Positions 51,363 through 59,690 of a stretch of 64,000 bases of DNA are shown piece by piece. The stretch's first letter is position 1, and each line of letters begins with the position of its first letter. A program made the translations under genes and the position numbers. This stretch comes from SZUA-592 sp041556555. GTDB taxonomy: Bacteria; Pseudomonadota; Gammaproteobacteria; Eutrophobiales; Eutrophobiaceae. The notes below the pieces were generated by a model. It worked only from the letters and a program-made list of their open reading frames with translations. It was not told where the DNA came from and made no database searches. The DNA lies in assembly GCA_041556555.1 (NCBI GenBank), contig JBFFIE010000001.1, positions 62,001 through 126,000 of the forward strand, written 5' to 3'.

Positions 51363-51982
51363 TGTGGGTGCTTAAGCTGGGTGGTAGTTTGCTGGAGACC
51401 GGAGACTTACCGGAGACTCTGAAGCAATTGTCCGAACACGGGGCAGGACAAGTCGTGATAGTTCCCGGGGGTGGCGTATTCGCCGATCAGGTCAGGCTGC
51501 TTTATGAGGAGCTGAAACTGGATGACCTCACAGCGCATAGACTTGCCCTCAGAGCAATGGAAGAATTCGGGGATCTCCTGATTACCATGAACCCTTGCTT
51601 GCATGCTGCCGAGTCCCTTGAAGCAATCAACCACTGGCTTGATCAGAAACAGATCCCGGTCTGGTTTCCGTACAAAATGACATTTGATAATCCTGCGATC
51701 AAGGCCAGCTGGGACATTACCTCGGACAGTCTTTCCTTCTGGCTTGCCAGCCAGCTTGAATGTCAGAATCTGGTCTTGTTAAAGCCGGCAGAACCTCAGG
51801 AGAATAACTACAGCGCCGCGTATTTATCGAGTTCGGGATTCATCGACGAAGCATTCGGTGACATGTTGGTCGACACGTTTGTAAAACCCTGGTGGCTGTA
51901 TTACAAGTATTTATCGTCTTTTCTTGACCTGCTGGAAAATAAAAATCCTGAATCAACTCACCTGAAGCCTATTACCACTTAA
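51362..51982 (+). CDS. Amino-acid kinase family protein, MfnE-like
   Basis: A 206-residue kinase of the aspartate/uridylate kinase fold. The N-terminus WVLKLGGSLLETGDL carries the Lys and Gly loop, IVPGGGVFADQVRLLY the second phosphate loop, and SLSFWLASQL and LLKPAE the nucleotide pocket. MfnE phosphorylates the aminomethyl-furan phosphate in methanofuran synthesis. The start ATG 51362 overlaps the pabB stop by one base. Last gene of the operon; it converges on mltF with a 12-bp gap. Confidence 0.82.
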   Translation: MWVLKLGGSLLETGDLPETLKQLSEHGAGQVVIVPGGGVFADQVRLLYEELKLDDLTAHRLALRAMEEFGDLLITMNPCLHAAESLEAINHWLDQKQIPVWFPYKMTFDNPAIKASWDITSDSLSFWLASQLECQNLVLLKPAEPQENNYSAAYLSSSGFIDEAFGDMLVDTFVKPWWLYYKYLSSFLDLLENKNPESTHLKPITT

Positions 51983-51994
51983 TTTCTCAGAGTC

Positions 51995-53353
51995 TCACTG
52001 AAATTCATTTTCGAGTATGTGCTGATATTCGCGGATTCGTTGGACATAACGAACTGGTTCATTTCCCCTTGCGTAACCGTAACGCAGCTTTTTATATACC
52101 GATTTTCTTGAGAGCAGGGGCAATACCTCACGAATATCACTCCACATGTAAGGATTATTGCCCTGTTGTCGTGCCAGGGTTTGTGCATCATGAATATGAC
52201 CACGGCCGATATTATATGCGGCCAGTGCAAGCCAGGTGAGATCAGGTTCATGCACGAGATTTTCATCAAAGCGTTTTTTCATCTTGGCCAAGTACTTTGC
52301 TCCACCCATGATACTCTGTTCCGGGTTCAGACGATCTTCAACGCCCATGGCATGCGCCGTATTAATGGTCAGCATCATGATGCCACGTACCCCGGTAGGG
52401 CTTTTGGCCCTGGGATTCCAATGTGATTCTTGGTAGGCCTGTGCAGCCAATAGTGTAAACGGAAGTTCGTATTTTTCACTGGCATTTTCGAAATATTTCC
52501 TGTACTTGGGAAGGCGGTTGTCGATGCGTTTGAGAAATTTGCGTATATCGACATAATCAAAGGCCTCAAAGAAACCATAATATTTTTCCATTACCCGGGC
52601 ATGATTGCCGCTCTTTTTATAGTTTGCCAGCCAGAGATCCATTTCTTTTTTCAGATCAGTTTGTGCCTCGTTCATTACCCATCCCAGTTGTTGTACTCTG
52701 GAAAGATTGAATGGCGCAATTAATTCAGGGTAATAACGGCGATTTATGTCGACCACATTTGAATCAGCAACCGTGCAATCAATCTTTCGCTCCCATACGT
52801 CCTCCAGTAATTGCACAGTTGTCACATCGCTGGTTTCTTCCCAATGAAGTTCCGGATAATCTTTTTTTAAAGCAGTCAATAACTCGCTATAACTGCTTTT
52901 GGCAATTACCTTGATATCCAGTCCAACAAGTTCAGCAACGGATTCCGGTTGGACATTATCACGACGGCAAACGACCTGTTGCGTGACGTCCTGGTATGGT
53001 TTACTGAATAAATATTTTTTCTGACGTTCCGGTGTAATCGTGATTGTTGCAGCGGCAAGATCGCCATTGCCCTTGTCCAGTTCTTCAAAAATATCTTTCA
53101 GTGAATCCTCAATTTCAAATTCAACTTCAACACCGAGATGTTTGGCAAAAGACGTCATCATGTCATATTCAGGGCCAGTGGGATTCCCTTCACGATCAAT
53201 GTACCAGATGGTGGGTGCATTTTCAGACAGGACGATGAGCGTACCAGAATCTTTTATGTCCTTGAGTGATCTTGTAGCAGTAGTTCCTGAATCACAGCCG
53301 CTGATTGTAAATAGTAAAATAAAAAATAATGCGGCAGTGAGCCGATCAACCAT
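51995..53353 (-). CDS. mltF: Membrane-bound lytic murein transglycosylase F
   Basis: A 452-residue lipoprotein-like enzyme (signal with ISGC near residue 20). Residues 40-265 form a solute-binding family-3 domain (GTLIVLSENAPTIWY, VEFEIEDSLKDIFEEL). Residues 280-440 are a transglycosylase SLT domain with catalytic Glu in QAYQESHWNPRAKSPTGVRGIM and MGGAKYLAKMKKRF. It cleaves peptidoglycan to 1,6-anhydro muropeptides. Not part of C1 metabolism. Confidence 0.93.
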   Translation of the reverse strand: MVDRLTAALFFILLFTISGCDSGTTATRSLKDIKDSGTLIVLSENAPTIWYIDREGNPTGPEYDMMTSFAKHLGVEVEFEIEDSLKDIFEELDKGNGDLAAATITITPERQKKYLFSKPYQDVTQQVVCRRDNVQPESVAELVGLDIKVIAKSSYSELLTALKKDYPELHWEETSDVTTVQLLEDVWERKIDCTVADSNVVDINRRYYPELIAPFNLSRVQQLGWVMNEAQTDLKKEMDLWLANYKKSGNHARVMEKYYGFFEAFDYVDIRKFLKRIDNRLPKYRKYFENASEKYELPFTLLAAQAYQESHWNPRAKSPTGVRGIMMLTINTAHAMGVEDRLNPEQSIMGGAKYLAKMKKRFDENLVHEPDLTWLALAAYNIGRGHIHDAQTLARQQGNNPYMWSDIREVLPLLSRKSVYKKLRYGYARGNEPVRYVQRIREYQHILENEFQ

Positions 53354-53504
53354 AGTCCCTCTCCGGTTGAGGTTCTGTGATTATTAAATGATGAGCGAAC
53401 CTGATGCCAACTTACTTTAATACCACTCGGGTATCAAGCTTGCTGACAGGCTGGAGAAATGATAACGAAAATGAAATAGCCGCAAGATGGGCTGGAATGC
53501 TGAA

Positions 53505-53723
53505 TTAGTACAGTTTTACCAGTACTTCTTCATTACTTACCAGTAAGCGTCTCACCATGCCAAACAGTTCCTCACCGAGTACACGAATGTCGTAAACCCG
53601 GTACCAGTCGCCTTCACGGACAATGCTGCCCTGTTCAATAAGCTCATATACGCGTGGCGTTGCAGATATGGGTGTTTTAGGGGCATGCCAACGGGATGAT
53701 TTTGGTGAATTTTTACTGGTCAT
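53505..53723 (-). CDS. Small protein of unknown function
   Basis: A 72-residue protein with a basic N-terminus (TSKNSPKSSRWHAPKTPISATPR) and a beta-like core (IVREGDWYRVYDIRVLGEEL). A GGGGGAA box lies 5 nt before the ATG. It is isolated between mltF and the hairpins downstream of nrdB. The family is not recognised; coding status is supported by the ribosome site and plausible composition. Confidence 0.5.
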   Translation of the reverse strand: MTSKNSPKSSRWHAPKTPISATPRVYELIEQGSIVREGDWYRVYDIRVLGEELFGMVRRLLVSNEEVLVKLY

Positions 53724-53756
53724 GGTTCCCCCGGTTCCATATCAACTATAATTTGA

Positions 53757-53861
53757 AAGAGGACTCCCACATCATGCGGGCAGCCCTCTGACAGAATAAG
53801 AAGGCCTGGTATCCGGAAGAGGCTGGAGATACCAGGCAATAGTCGAGCATCCATCTCGACT
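53757..53861 (-). other. Three consecutive hairpins downstream of nrdB
   Basis: Region 53757-53792 holds an imperfect hairpin (AGAGG with CCTCT ends), 53804-53837 a perfect 10-bp stem with 14-nt loop, and 53841-53861 a perfect 7-bp stem with 7-nt loop. On the minus strand the first ends in a short T-run (CTCTTTC), so it may be the nrdAB terminator. The series could also be the end of the transcript protected from decay. Confidence 0.55.
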
Positions 53862-53903
53862 TCCCGCTACGGCGGTCACGGTAAGGCAAACTTTTTCAGC
53901 ACC

Positions 53904-55166
53904 CTAGTCCCAGGTGAGAGTTCCACCTGTCTGATATTCCGTCACGCGCGTTTCAAAAAAGTTCTTCTCTTTTTTCAGGTCCATTAATTCACTCATCCAC
54001 GGGAACGGATTGCTTGCCTTGGGATATTGTTCCGGCAGGCCAATCTGTGCACAGCGGCGGTTGGCAATGAACTTGAGATAATCTTCAAACATCTTGGCAT
54101 TCAGGCCGAGCACGCCACGCGGCATGGTGTCATAGGCATAGCGTATTTCCAGATCAACGGACTGCTTGATCATCTTTATGATTTCCTGCTTAAAGTCTTC
54201 CGTCCACAGATGCGGATTCTCGATCTTGATCTGGTTGATGACATCAATACCGAAATTCATGTGCATGGATTCATCACGCAGGATGTACTGGAACTGCTCG
54301 GCACAGCCGGTCATCTTGTTACGCCGACCCATGGACAGGACCTGTACAAACCCGACATAGAAAAAGATGCCCTCGAAGATCACATAGAAGGCAATCAGGT
54401 CGCGGAGCAGGCGTTGATCATCTTCAGTGGTGCCGGTATGGAAATTCGGATCCCCCAGGCTCTTGGTGTATTTCATCGCCCAGGATGCCTTGTCATGGAT
54501 CGAAGGGATTTCACGGTACATATTAAAGACCTCGGCCTCATCCAGCCCCAGGGATTCCACGCAGTACTGGTAGGCATGGGTATGCAGGGCTTCTTCAAAG
54601 GCCTGGCGTAGCAGGTACTGGCGACATTCCGGGTTGGTGATATGCCGGTATACGGCCAGCACCAGGTTATTGGCCACCAGTGAATCGGCGGAGGCAAAGA
54701 AACCCAGATTGCGCTTGATGATGGTACGCTCATCTTCGGTCAGGCCCTGCGGATTTTTCCACAAGGCAATGTCAGCGTTCATGTTGATTTCCTGGGGCAT
54801 CCAGTGGTTGGCACAGCCATCAAGATACTTCTGCCAGGCCCACTTGTACTTGAATGGAACCAGCTGGTTCAGGTCGGCCTTGCAGTTGATCATCTGTTTG
54901 TCATCGACCGTAATGCGATCTGCACCAAACTCGATTTCCTCGAGTCCGGTCACGCCATGTTGTTCTTCATGGGACTCCGGTTGCGGTACCGGCGAGTGCT
55001 CGTCGCTGGCTTTCAGGGAATACACATCAGCGGGTACCGTCGGTTCATCAGAAATATCCTCTTCCTCAGCGGGCTCATAAGCCGGTTGCACGCGTTTAAC
55101 CATGGGTTTCCTGGTTTGAGTGTTTGCTGTTCTGACGGCAGCTAATGGATCATCCCAATTCAACAT
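53904..55166 (-). CDS. nrdB: Class Ia ribonucleotide reductase, beta subunit
   Basis: A 420-residue small subunit. The diiron and radical residues are in SADSLVANN (Asp), EALHTHAYQY (E-x2-H-x3-Tyr, the radical tyrosine), FEGIFFYVGF (Glu) and RDESMHMNFG (E-x2-H). An unusually long acidic N-terminal extension covers about 1-75. It provides the tyrosyl radical to NrdA. 52 bp downstream of nrdA on the same strand. Confidence 0.95.
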   Translation of the reverse strand: MLNWDDPLAAVRTANTQTRKPMVKRVQPAYEPAEEEDISDEPTVPADVYSLKASDEHSPVPQPESHEEQHGVTGLEEIEFGADRITVDDKQMINCKADLNQLVPFKYKWAWQKYLDGCANHWMPQEINMNADIALWKNPQGLTEDERTIIKRNLGFFASADSLVANNLVLAVYRHITNPECRQYLLRQAFEEALHTHAYQYCVESLGLDEAEVFNMYREIPSIHDKASWAMKYTKSLGDPNFHTGTTEDDQRLLRDLIAFYVIFEGIFFYVGFVQVLSMGRRNKMTGCAEQFQYILRDESMHMNFGIDVINQIKIENPHLWTEDFKQEIIKMIKQSVDLEIRYAYDTMPRGVLGLNAKMFEDYLKFIANRRCAQIGLPEQYPKASNPFPWMSELMDLKKEKNFFETRVTEYQTGGTLTWD

Positions 55167-55218
55167 TATTTAATTCCTCCGACGTTAACTTTTCGCGTTC
55201 AACTTTTTTGTTTATTCC

Positions 55219-58134
55219 TTACTGGCAGGCCTCACAATCCGGATCGTCGATAGAGCAGGCCTCGGGGGCGTTGTTATCCCTGTTAACCGCAGCCAGTTTG
55301 TTTTCCCGGCCACCGGACAAGGTGCTCTTCTCAACGTGGGTTGCACCCATGCTGCGCAGGTAATAGGTGGTCTTCAGACCCCTGATCCAGGCCAGCTTGT
55401 AGAGATTGTCGAGTTTCTTGCCATCCGGGTTGGACATGTACAGGTTCAGTGACTGTGCCTGGTCTATCCATTTTTGCCGGCGTGCTGCCGCTTCAACCAG
55501 CCAGCGCGGATCGATCTCAAAGGCCGTGGCATACAACTGCTTGATATCGTCCGGGATGCGATCAATCGGCAAGACGCTGCCATCGAAGTACTTCAGATCA
55601 TTGACCATCACTTCGTCCCACAGATCACGGCTCTTCAGGTCGTGAACCAGGCAGGGATTGATAACCGTAAACTCACCGGACAGGTTCGATTTCACGAACA
55701 GGTTCTGGTAAGTCGGTTCGATCGACTGGCAGACGCCGCAAATATTGGAAATCGTTGCAGTAGGGGCGATGGCCATGCAGTTGGAATTACGCATGCCGAC
55801 AGTCCGGATGCGTTCACGCAGGCTGTCCCAGTCCAGGGTCTGGCTCATATCGGCCTGCAGATACTCCTGGCGATGTTCGGCCATGAGCTGCAGGGAATCG
55901 ATAGGCAGTATGCCCTTGCTCCACAGGGAACCCGGGAAGCTGGCATAGGGGCCACGTTCCTCGGCCAGATTGGTTGAGGCCTTGATGGCATAATAACTAA
56001 TGGTTTCCATGCTGGTGTCGGCAAATTGCACGGCCTCATCCGAAGCATAAGGCAGCCGCAGCTTGTACAGGGCATCCTGGAAACCCATGATGCCCATGCC
56101 TACCGGACGGTGGCGCAGGTTGGAACGGCGTGCCTGCGGCACACTGTAGTAGTTGTAATCAATCACGTTGTCCAGCATGCGCATGGCCGTGTTGATCGTC
56201 TTTTCCAGTTTTTCCGTGTCCAGCGTCCCCGTGGCCTCGTCGATATGCTGGGCCAGGTTGACAGAACCCAGGTTGCAAACCGCGATTTCCTCGGTTGAGG
56301 TATTCAGGGTGATCTCGGTGCAGAGGTTCGACGAGTGCACCACGCCCGTGTGCTGTTGCGGGGAACGCAAGTTGCATGGGTCCTTGAAAGTGAACCAGGG
56401 ATGGCCGGTCTCGAACAGCATGGACAGCATCTTGCGCCAGAGGTCCACAGCCTTGATGCGCTTGAAGTTGCGGATCTCACCACGGTCGGCCCTGGCTTCG
56501 TATTGCAGGTAGGCTTCTTCAAAATCCTTGCCGTAATGATCATGCAGATCCGGGACTTCGTCCGGGGAAAACAGGGTCCAGGGACCTCCCTCAGCTACCC
56601 GCTTCATGAACAGGTCCGGGATCCAGTTGGCAGTATTCATGTCATGGGTGCGGCGGCGGTCGTCGCCGGTGTTCTTGCGCAGTTCCAGGAATTCTTCCAC
56701 GTCTATGTGCCAGGTCTCCAGGTAGGCGCACATGGCGCCCTTGCGCTTGCCTCCCTGGTTAACGGCAACCGCGGTATCGTTGGCGACTTTCAGGAAGGGC
56801 ACAACGCCCTGGGATTTGCCGTTGGTGCCCTTGATGTGTGCACCCATGCCCCTGACCGGGGTCCAGTCATTGCCCAGGCCACCGGCAAATTTCGACAGCA
56901 GGGCGTCGTCCTTGATGGCACTGAAGATGCCATCCAGGTCATCCGGCACTGTGGACAGATAACAACTCGACAACTGCGGGCGGCAGGTGCCGGAATTGAA
57001 CAGCGTTGGCGTTGAGCTCATGAAATCAAAGGATGACAACAGTTCGTAGAACTCGATCGCCCGGTTTTCACGATCCATCTCGTTAATAGCTAGGCCCATG
57101 GCGACACGCATGAAGAAAGCCTGTGGCAATTCGAGGCGGATCCCATCGCAGTGGATGAAGTAGCGGTCATAGAGGGTTTGCAGACCCAGATACGTAAACT
57201 GGTTGTCGCGATCTGCTCGCAATGCTTTGCCCAGCCGTTTCAGATCGTACTTGCCCAGTTCCTCATCCAACATGCCCAGGTCGGCGCCTTTCTGGATGTA
57301 TCTGGCAAAGTATTCCGGGTAGAGGATCTCCATCTCCCGTTGCGTGGCCTCGGTAGGTTCATCATATAAGAAGCTCAGGGCCTCGCGCCGCAGGTTGTCC
57401 AGTAACAAACGGGCGGTGGCATAGGTGTAATTGGGTTCTTTTTCAATCAAGGTCCGGGCACTCATCACCAGCGCCGGATTGACATCCTTCTCGTTAACAC
57501 CGTCAAACAGGTTGCGCAGGGTTTCCTCGATGATGAGCTGCCCGTCCACGCCTGCCAGGCCCTGGCAGGCCTCAATCACGATGGCCTTCAGGCGGATAAC
57601 ATTCAGCGGGGCCTTGCTGCCGTCAGCCAGGGTCACGCTGACCGGGGTGGCATCCGGCTGCTTGGGCACAACCGGGGCCGTGGCGGCCATAGCCGCGGCC
57701 CGTTCCTTGGCCCGTTCTTCACGGTAAATGACGTAGGCACGGGCCACTTTCTGCTCACCGGCCCGCATCAACGCCAGTTCGACCTGGTCCTGGATGTCCT
57801 CGATGTGGACAGTGCCACCGCCGGGCATACGCCGGGTCAGGGCGTATTCAACCTGATCGGCGAGCTCCGCGATCTTTTCATGGACACGCCGGGACGCTGC
57901 TGCGGCTCGACCCTCCACTTCAAGAAAGGCCTTGGTCATGGCCACGCTGATCTTGCTGCTGTCAAAACGGGTGACCTTGCCGTTTCTGCGGATCACCCGG
58001 TATTCACCGGGCTGATTGGCCTGCAGTTCCAGTGTCTCTTGTGATTTCTGGTCGGGTTGTAATCCTGCGTTGGTGTGTTTTTCTGTGCCTTTATTCGAGT
58101 CCTTGATGGATTCAACCAGTTTTTCAGCCTCCAT
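55219..58134 (-). CDS. nrdA: Class Ia ribonucleotide reductase, alpha subunit
   Basis: A 971-residue large subunit that makes deoxynucleotides. Residues 45-135 form an ATP-cone (YRVIRRNGKVTRFDSSKISVAM), and a second, weaker cone-like segment follows near 165-250 (VTLADGSKAPLNVIRL). The barrel has the active-site Cys region (NLCTEITLNTS, CNLGSVNL) and SNCMAIAPTATISNICGVCQSIEP. The C-terminal tail ends with a redox pair (DPDCEACQ). The length is above E. coli NrdA (761) because of the two N-terminal cones. Preceded by NrdR boxes and a DnaA box. Confidence 0.96.
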   Translation of the reverse strand: MEAEKLVESIKDSNKGTEKHTNAGLQPDQKSQETLELQANQPGEYRVIRRNGKVTRFDSSKISVAMTKAFLEVEGRAAAASRRVHEKIAELADQVEYALTRRMPGGGTVHIEDIQDQVELALMRAGEQKVARAYVIYREERAKERAAAMAATAPVVPKQPDATPVSVTLADGSKAPLNVIRLKAIVIEACQGLAGVDGQLIIEETLRNLFDGVNEKDVNPALVMSARTLIEKEPNYTYATARLLLDNLRREALSFLYDEPTEATQREMEILYPEYFARYIQKGADLGMLDEELGKYDLKRLGKALRADRDNQFTYLGLQTLYDRYFIHCDGIRLELPQAFFMRVAMGLAINEMDRENRAIEFYELLSSFDFMSSTPTLFNSGTCRPQLSSCYLSTVPDDLDGIFSAIKDDALLSKFAGGLGNDWTPVRGMGAHIKGTNGKSQGVVPFLKVANDTAVAVNQGGKRKGAMCAYLETWHIDVEEFLELRKNTGDDRRRTHDMNTANWIPDLFMKRVAEGGPWTLFSPDEVPDLHDHYGKDFEEAYLQYEARADRGEIRNFKRIKAVDLWRKMLSMLFETGHPWFTFKDPCNLRSPQQHTGVVHSSNLCTEITLNTSTEEIAVCNLGSVNLAQHIDEATGTLDTEKLEKTINTAMRMLDNVIDYNYYSVPQARRSNLRHRPVGMGIMGFQDALYKLRLPYASDEAVQFADTSMETISYYAIKASTNLAEERGPYASFPGSLWSKGILPIDSLQLMAEHRQEYLQADMSQTLDWDSLRERIRTVGMRNSNCMAIAPTATISNICGVCQSIEPTYQNLFVKSNLSGEFTVINPCLVHDLKSRDLWDEVMVNDLKYFDGSVLPIDRIPDDIKQLYATAFEIDPRWLVEAAARRQKWIDQAQSLNLYMSNPDGKKLDNLYKLAWIRGLKTTYYLRSMGATHVEKSTLSGGRENKLAAVNRDNNAPEACSIDDPDCEACQ

Positions 58135-58244
58135 TAACCCCTCCGTACTGCGGTTTTATGACATTTTTGTTTAATTGTGTTCCAAGAAACTTCAAGAATT
58201 CTTGGAAAGGCATTGATATTTGTAGGTTAAGCGTGATCTATAGC

Positions 58245-58294
58245 ACCACAAGAAAATGTGGTCAAGCGCTTATTAAACCACAAGATGATGTGTA
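58245..58294 (-). promoter_or_regulatory. Pair of NrdR boxes upstream of nrdA
   Basis: Two 18-nt palindromic sites, ACCACAAGAAAATGTGGT (58245-58262) and ACCACAAGATGATGTGTA (58277-58294), lie 32 bp apart centre to centre, about three helical turns, as expected for NrdR boxes (ACACxxTATxTxGTGT-like). They are 110-160 bp upstream of the nrdA start. NrdR is an ATP-cone repressor of RNR genes, so repression of nrdAB is predicted. Confidence 0.8.
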
Positions 58295-58322
58295 TTTCCC
58301 TGTGCTTAGGCATTGCAAAAGC

Positions 58323-58331
58323 TGTGGATAA
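58323..58331. promoter_or_regulatory. DnaA box upstream of nrdA
   Basis: TGTGGATAA is the exact reverse complement of the consensus DnaA box TTATCCACA. It lies about 30 bp beyond the NrdR boxes. In E. coli nrdAB is regulated by DnaA, so the site fits cell-cycle control. One 9-mer match can also arise by chance. Confidence 0.6.
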
Positions 58332-58428
58332 CTAGGCCTCAAAAGTGTTGCTTTGCACCAAAGGCAGGTAACTCATACGCTTACAAAGGCGCGACAAAGA
58401 AGGACAGGTAATTTTGCAAAAGTGAATA

Positions 58429-58446
58429 GATCCGTTTGCACGGATC
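58429..58446. other. Perfect hairpin in the nrdA-DUF547 intergenic region
   Basis: A 7-bp stem (58429-58435 with 58440-58446) with loop TTGC, flanked by outer TTTTGC and GCAAAA arms. It may end the upstream DUF547 transcript or belong to the nrd leader. The word TTGCAAAAG also recurs at about 58314 and 58414. The 385-bp gap 58135-58518 holds no gene. Confidence 0.45.
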
Positions 58447-58518
58447 AGGGTGCAAAAAAATTGGGAATTATGTGAAAAAGATCAAAAAAATTTTTGTAGG
58501 CCTGATTCATGAAATTGA

Positions 58519-59304
58519 TCAGTCATTACTTGTCACGCGGTTTAATGACCAGTCGTAGGGCAGAAACTGAATCTCAGGATCCGCGTGCACCAGGTCCTCG
58601 ATAGCAGCGGCGTTATCCAGGAAGAGATAAGGGGCAACAAAGGCCACAAGGCTGCCTGAGTGGGCAATAAAGTCTTTCTTGTACCATTTGAACAGCGACG
58701 AGAGTTCCAGGACATTATCACCACTCCGGTAGCGGTTCCGTTCCGGATCGGTTAGAAACCGGCGGGTAACGGTTGCAAGCTGCTCATCGAGCCGTGCTCC
58801 CTGGTACGGTGTCTTGACCAGGGGCGGACAGCTTATCGCTGCGCACACCAGGGCAAAATGGATGCGGGGTTCAGGAAACGTATTCCGGATCAACTCATGC
58901 TCGATGTAATCGAGGTGCTGCATTTCACCGAACAGACTGAAGAAGCGGATTTTCCAGGGACTGCCAAAGAAACCGCCGATGTCCTTGATGGAGTCGATGT
59001 CCGGGTAATGGCGGGTCACCAGTTGCAGGGTGAAGAGGTTATAGGCATTGATGAGAAAGGCCAGTTGCTGTTCGCTGTTCCAGGTGGTGTAGGTGGACAA
59101 AGGAACGCGGCTGAATTCTGTGGTTAGCTTATCCAGACGATCGCTCTGGCGTTTCAGGGCGGCGTAATCCACCCGGGTCTGCTGCCCCTTGGGAATGACC
59201 ACCTCATCAAGCAGCAGGCCATAATCCCGGTAGGTGTGATCAAAGGCCTCTGCTGTTGCCACTGACAACAGGCTAATCAGGAAAATCGAGAGTTTAACCG
59301 CCAT
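58519..59304 (-). CDS. DUF547-domain secreted protein
   Basis: A 261-residue protein with a signal peptide (MAVKLSIFLISLLSVATAEA) and the DUF547 core (EQQLAFLINAYNLFTLQLVTRHYP, KDIGGFFGSPWK, LDYIEHELIR, RIHFALVCAAISCPPL, LSSLFKWYKKDF). Such proteins are secreted, may be thiol-related because of a conserved Cys in AAISCPP, and have no assigned reaction. The start is placed at 59304 on signal-peptide grounds; the longer frame to 59364 would overlap the CDGSH gene. Confidence 0.85.
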   Translation of the reverse strand: MAVKLSIFLISLLSVATAEAFDHTYRDYGLLLDEVVIPKGQQTRVDYAALKRQSDRLDKLTTEFSRVPLSTYTTWNSEQQLAFLINAYNLFTLQLVTRHYPDIDSIKDIGGFFGSPWKIRFFSLFGEMQHLDYIEHELIRNTFPEPRIHFALVCAAISCPPLVKTPYQGARLDEQLATVTRRFLTDPERNRYRSGDNVLELSSLFKWYKKDFIAHSGSLVAFVAPYLFLDNAAAIEDLVHADPEIQFLPYDWSLNRVTSND

Positions 59305-59336
59305 AGCCCTTGGACTGCCGCGGTGAGTAAACGGTT

Positions 59337-59570
59337 TCAGATTTTTGAATGGCTGCCGTCGCAAAGGGGCTGGTTACCGGTCTGCTTGCAAACACAAAAC
59401 CAGACCGTGCCTGACTCTGTGGGCGTGTATTTCAGGGGTGAAAGCGAGGTCTCTTTGTGTGAGCCGTCACAGAAGGGCTGGGTCTTGCTCTTGCCGCAGG
59501 CGCACCACCAGTACTCCTTGCCCGCCTCGACGTCGATTGCAATCGGTTGTTTGTTGGTGAGCTCGGACAT
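59337..59570 (-). CDS. Small protein with two CDGSH iron-sulfur motifs
   Basis: A 77-residue cytoplasmic protein with two motifs, WCACGKSKTQPFCDGSHKE (about 23-41) and WFCVCKQTGNQPLCDGSHSK (about 57-76). Each motif has the C-x-C-x(n)-CDGSH ligand set of the 2Fe-2S NEET fold. Two motifs in one chain match the CISD3/monomeric type. Function unknown in bacteria; redox or Fe-S transfer is suspected. A short gap separates it from the DUF547 gene on the same strand. Confidence 0.9.
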   Translation of the reverse strand: MSELTNKQPIAIDVEAGKEYWWCACGKSKTQPFCDGSHKETSLSPLKYTPTESGTVWFCVCKQTGNQPLCDGSHSKI

Positions 59571-59690
59571 GACCTATCTCCCTGAAAATATGAAGGAATA
59601 CCCCACTATTCTAAAGCATGGCTAAAGTTTCTCAAATCTGCCGATCAGGGTATAGTGGAGGAAAGCAGAATAAATCACTCGGAGACCTGT

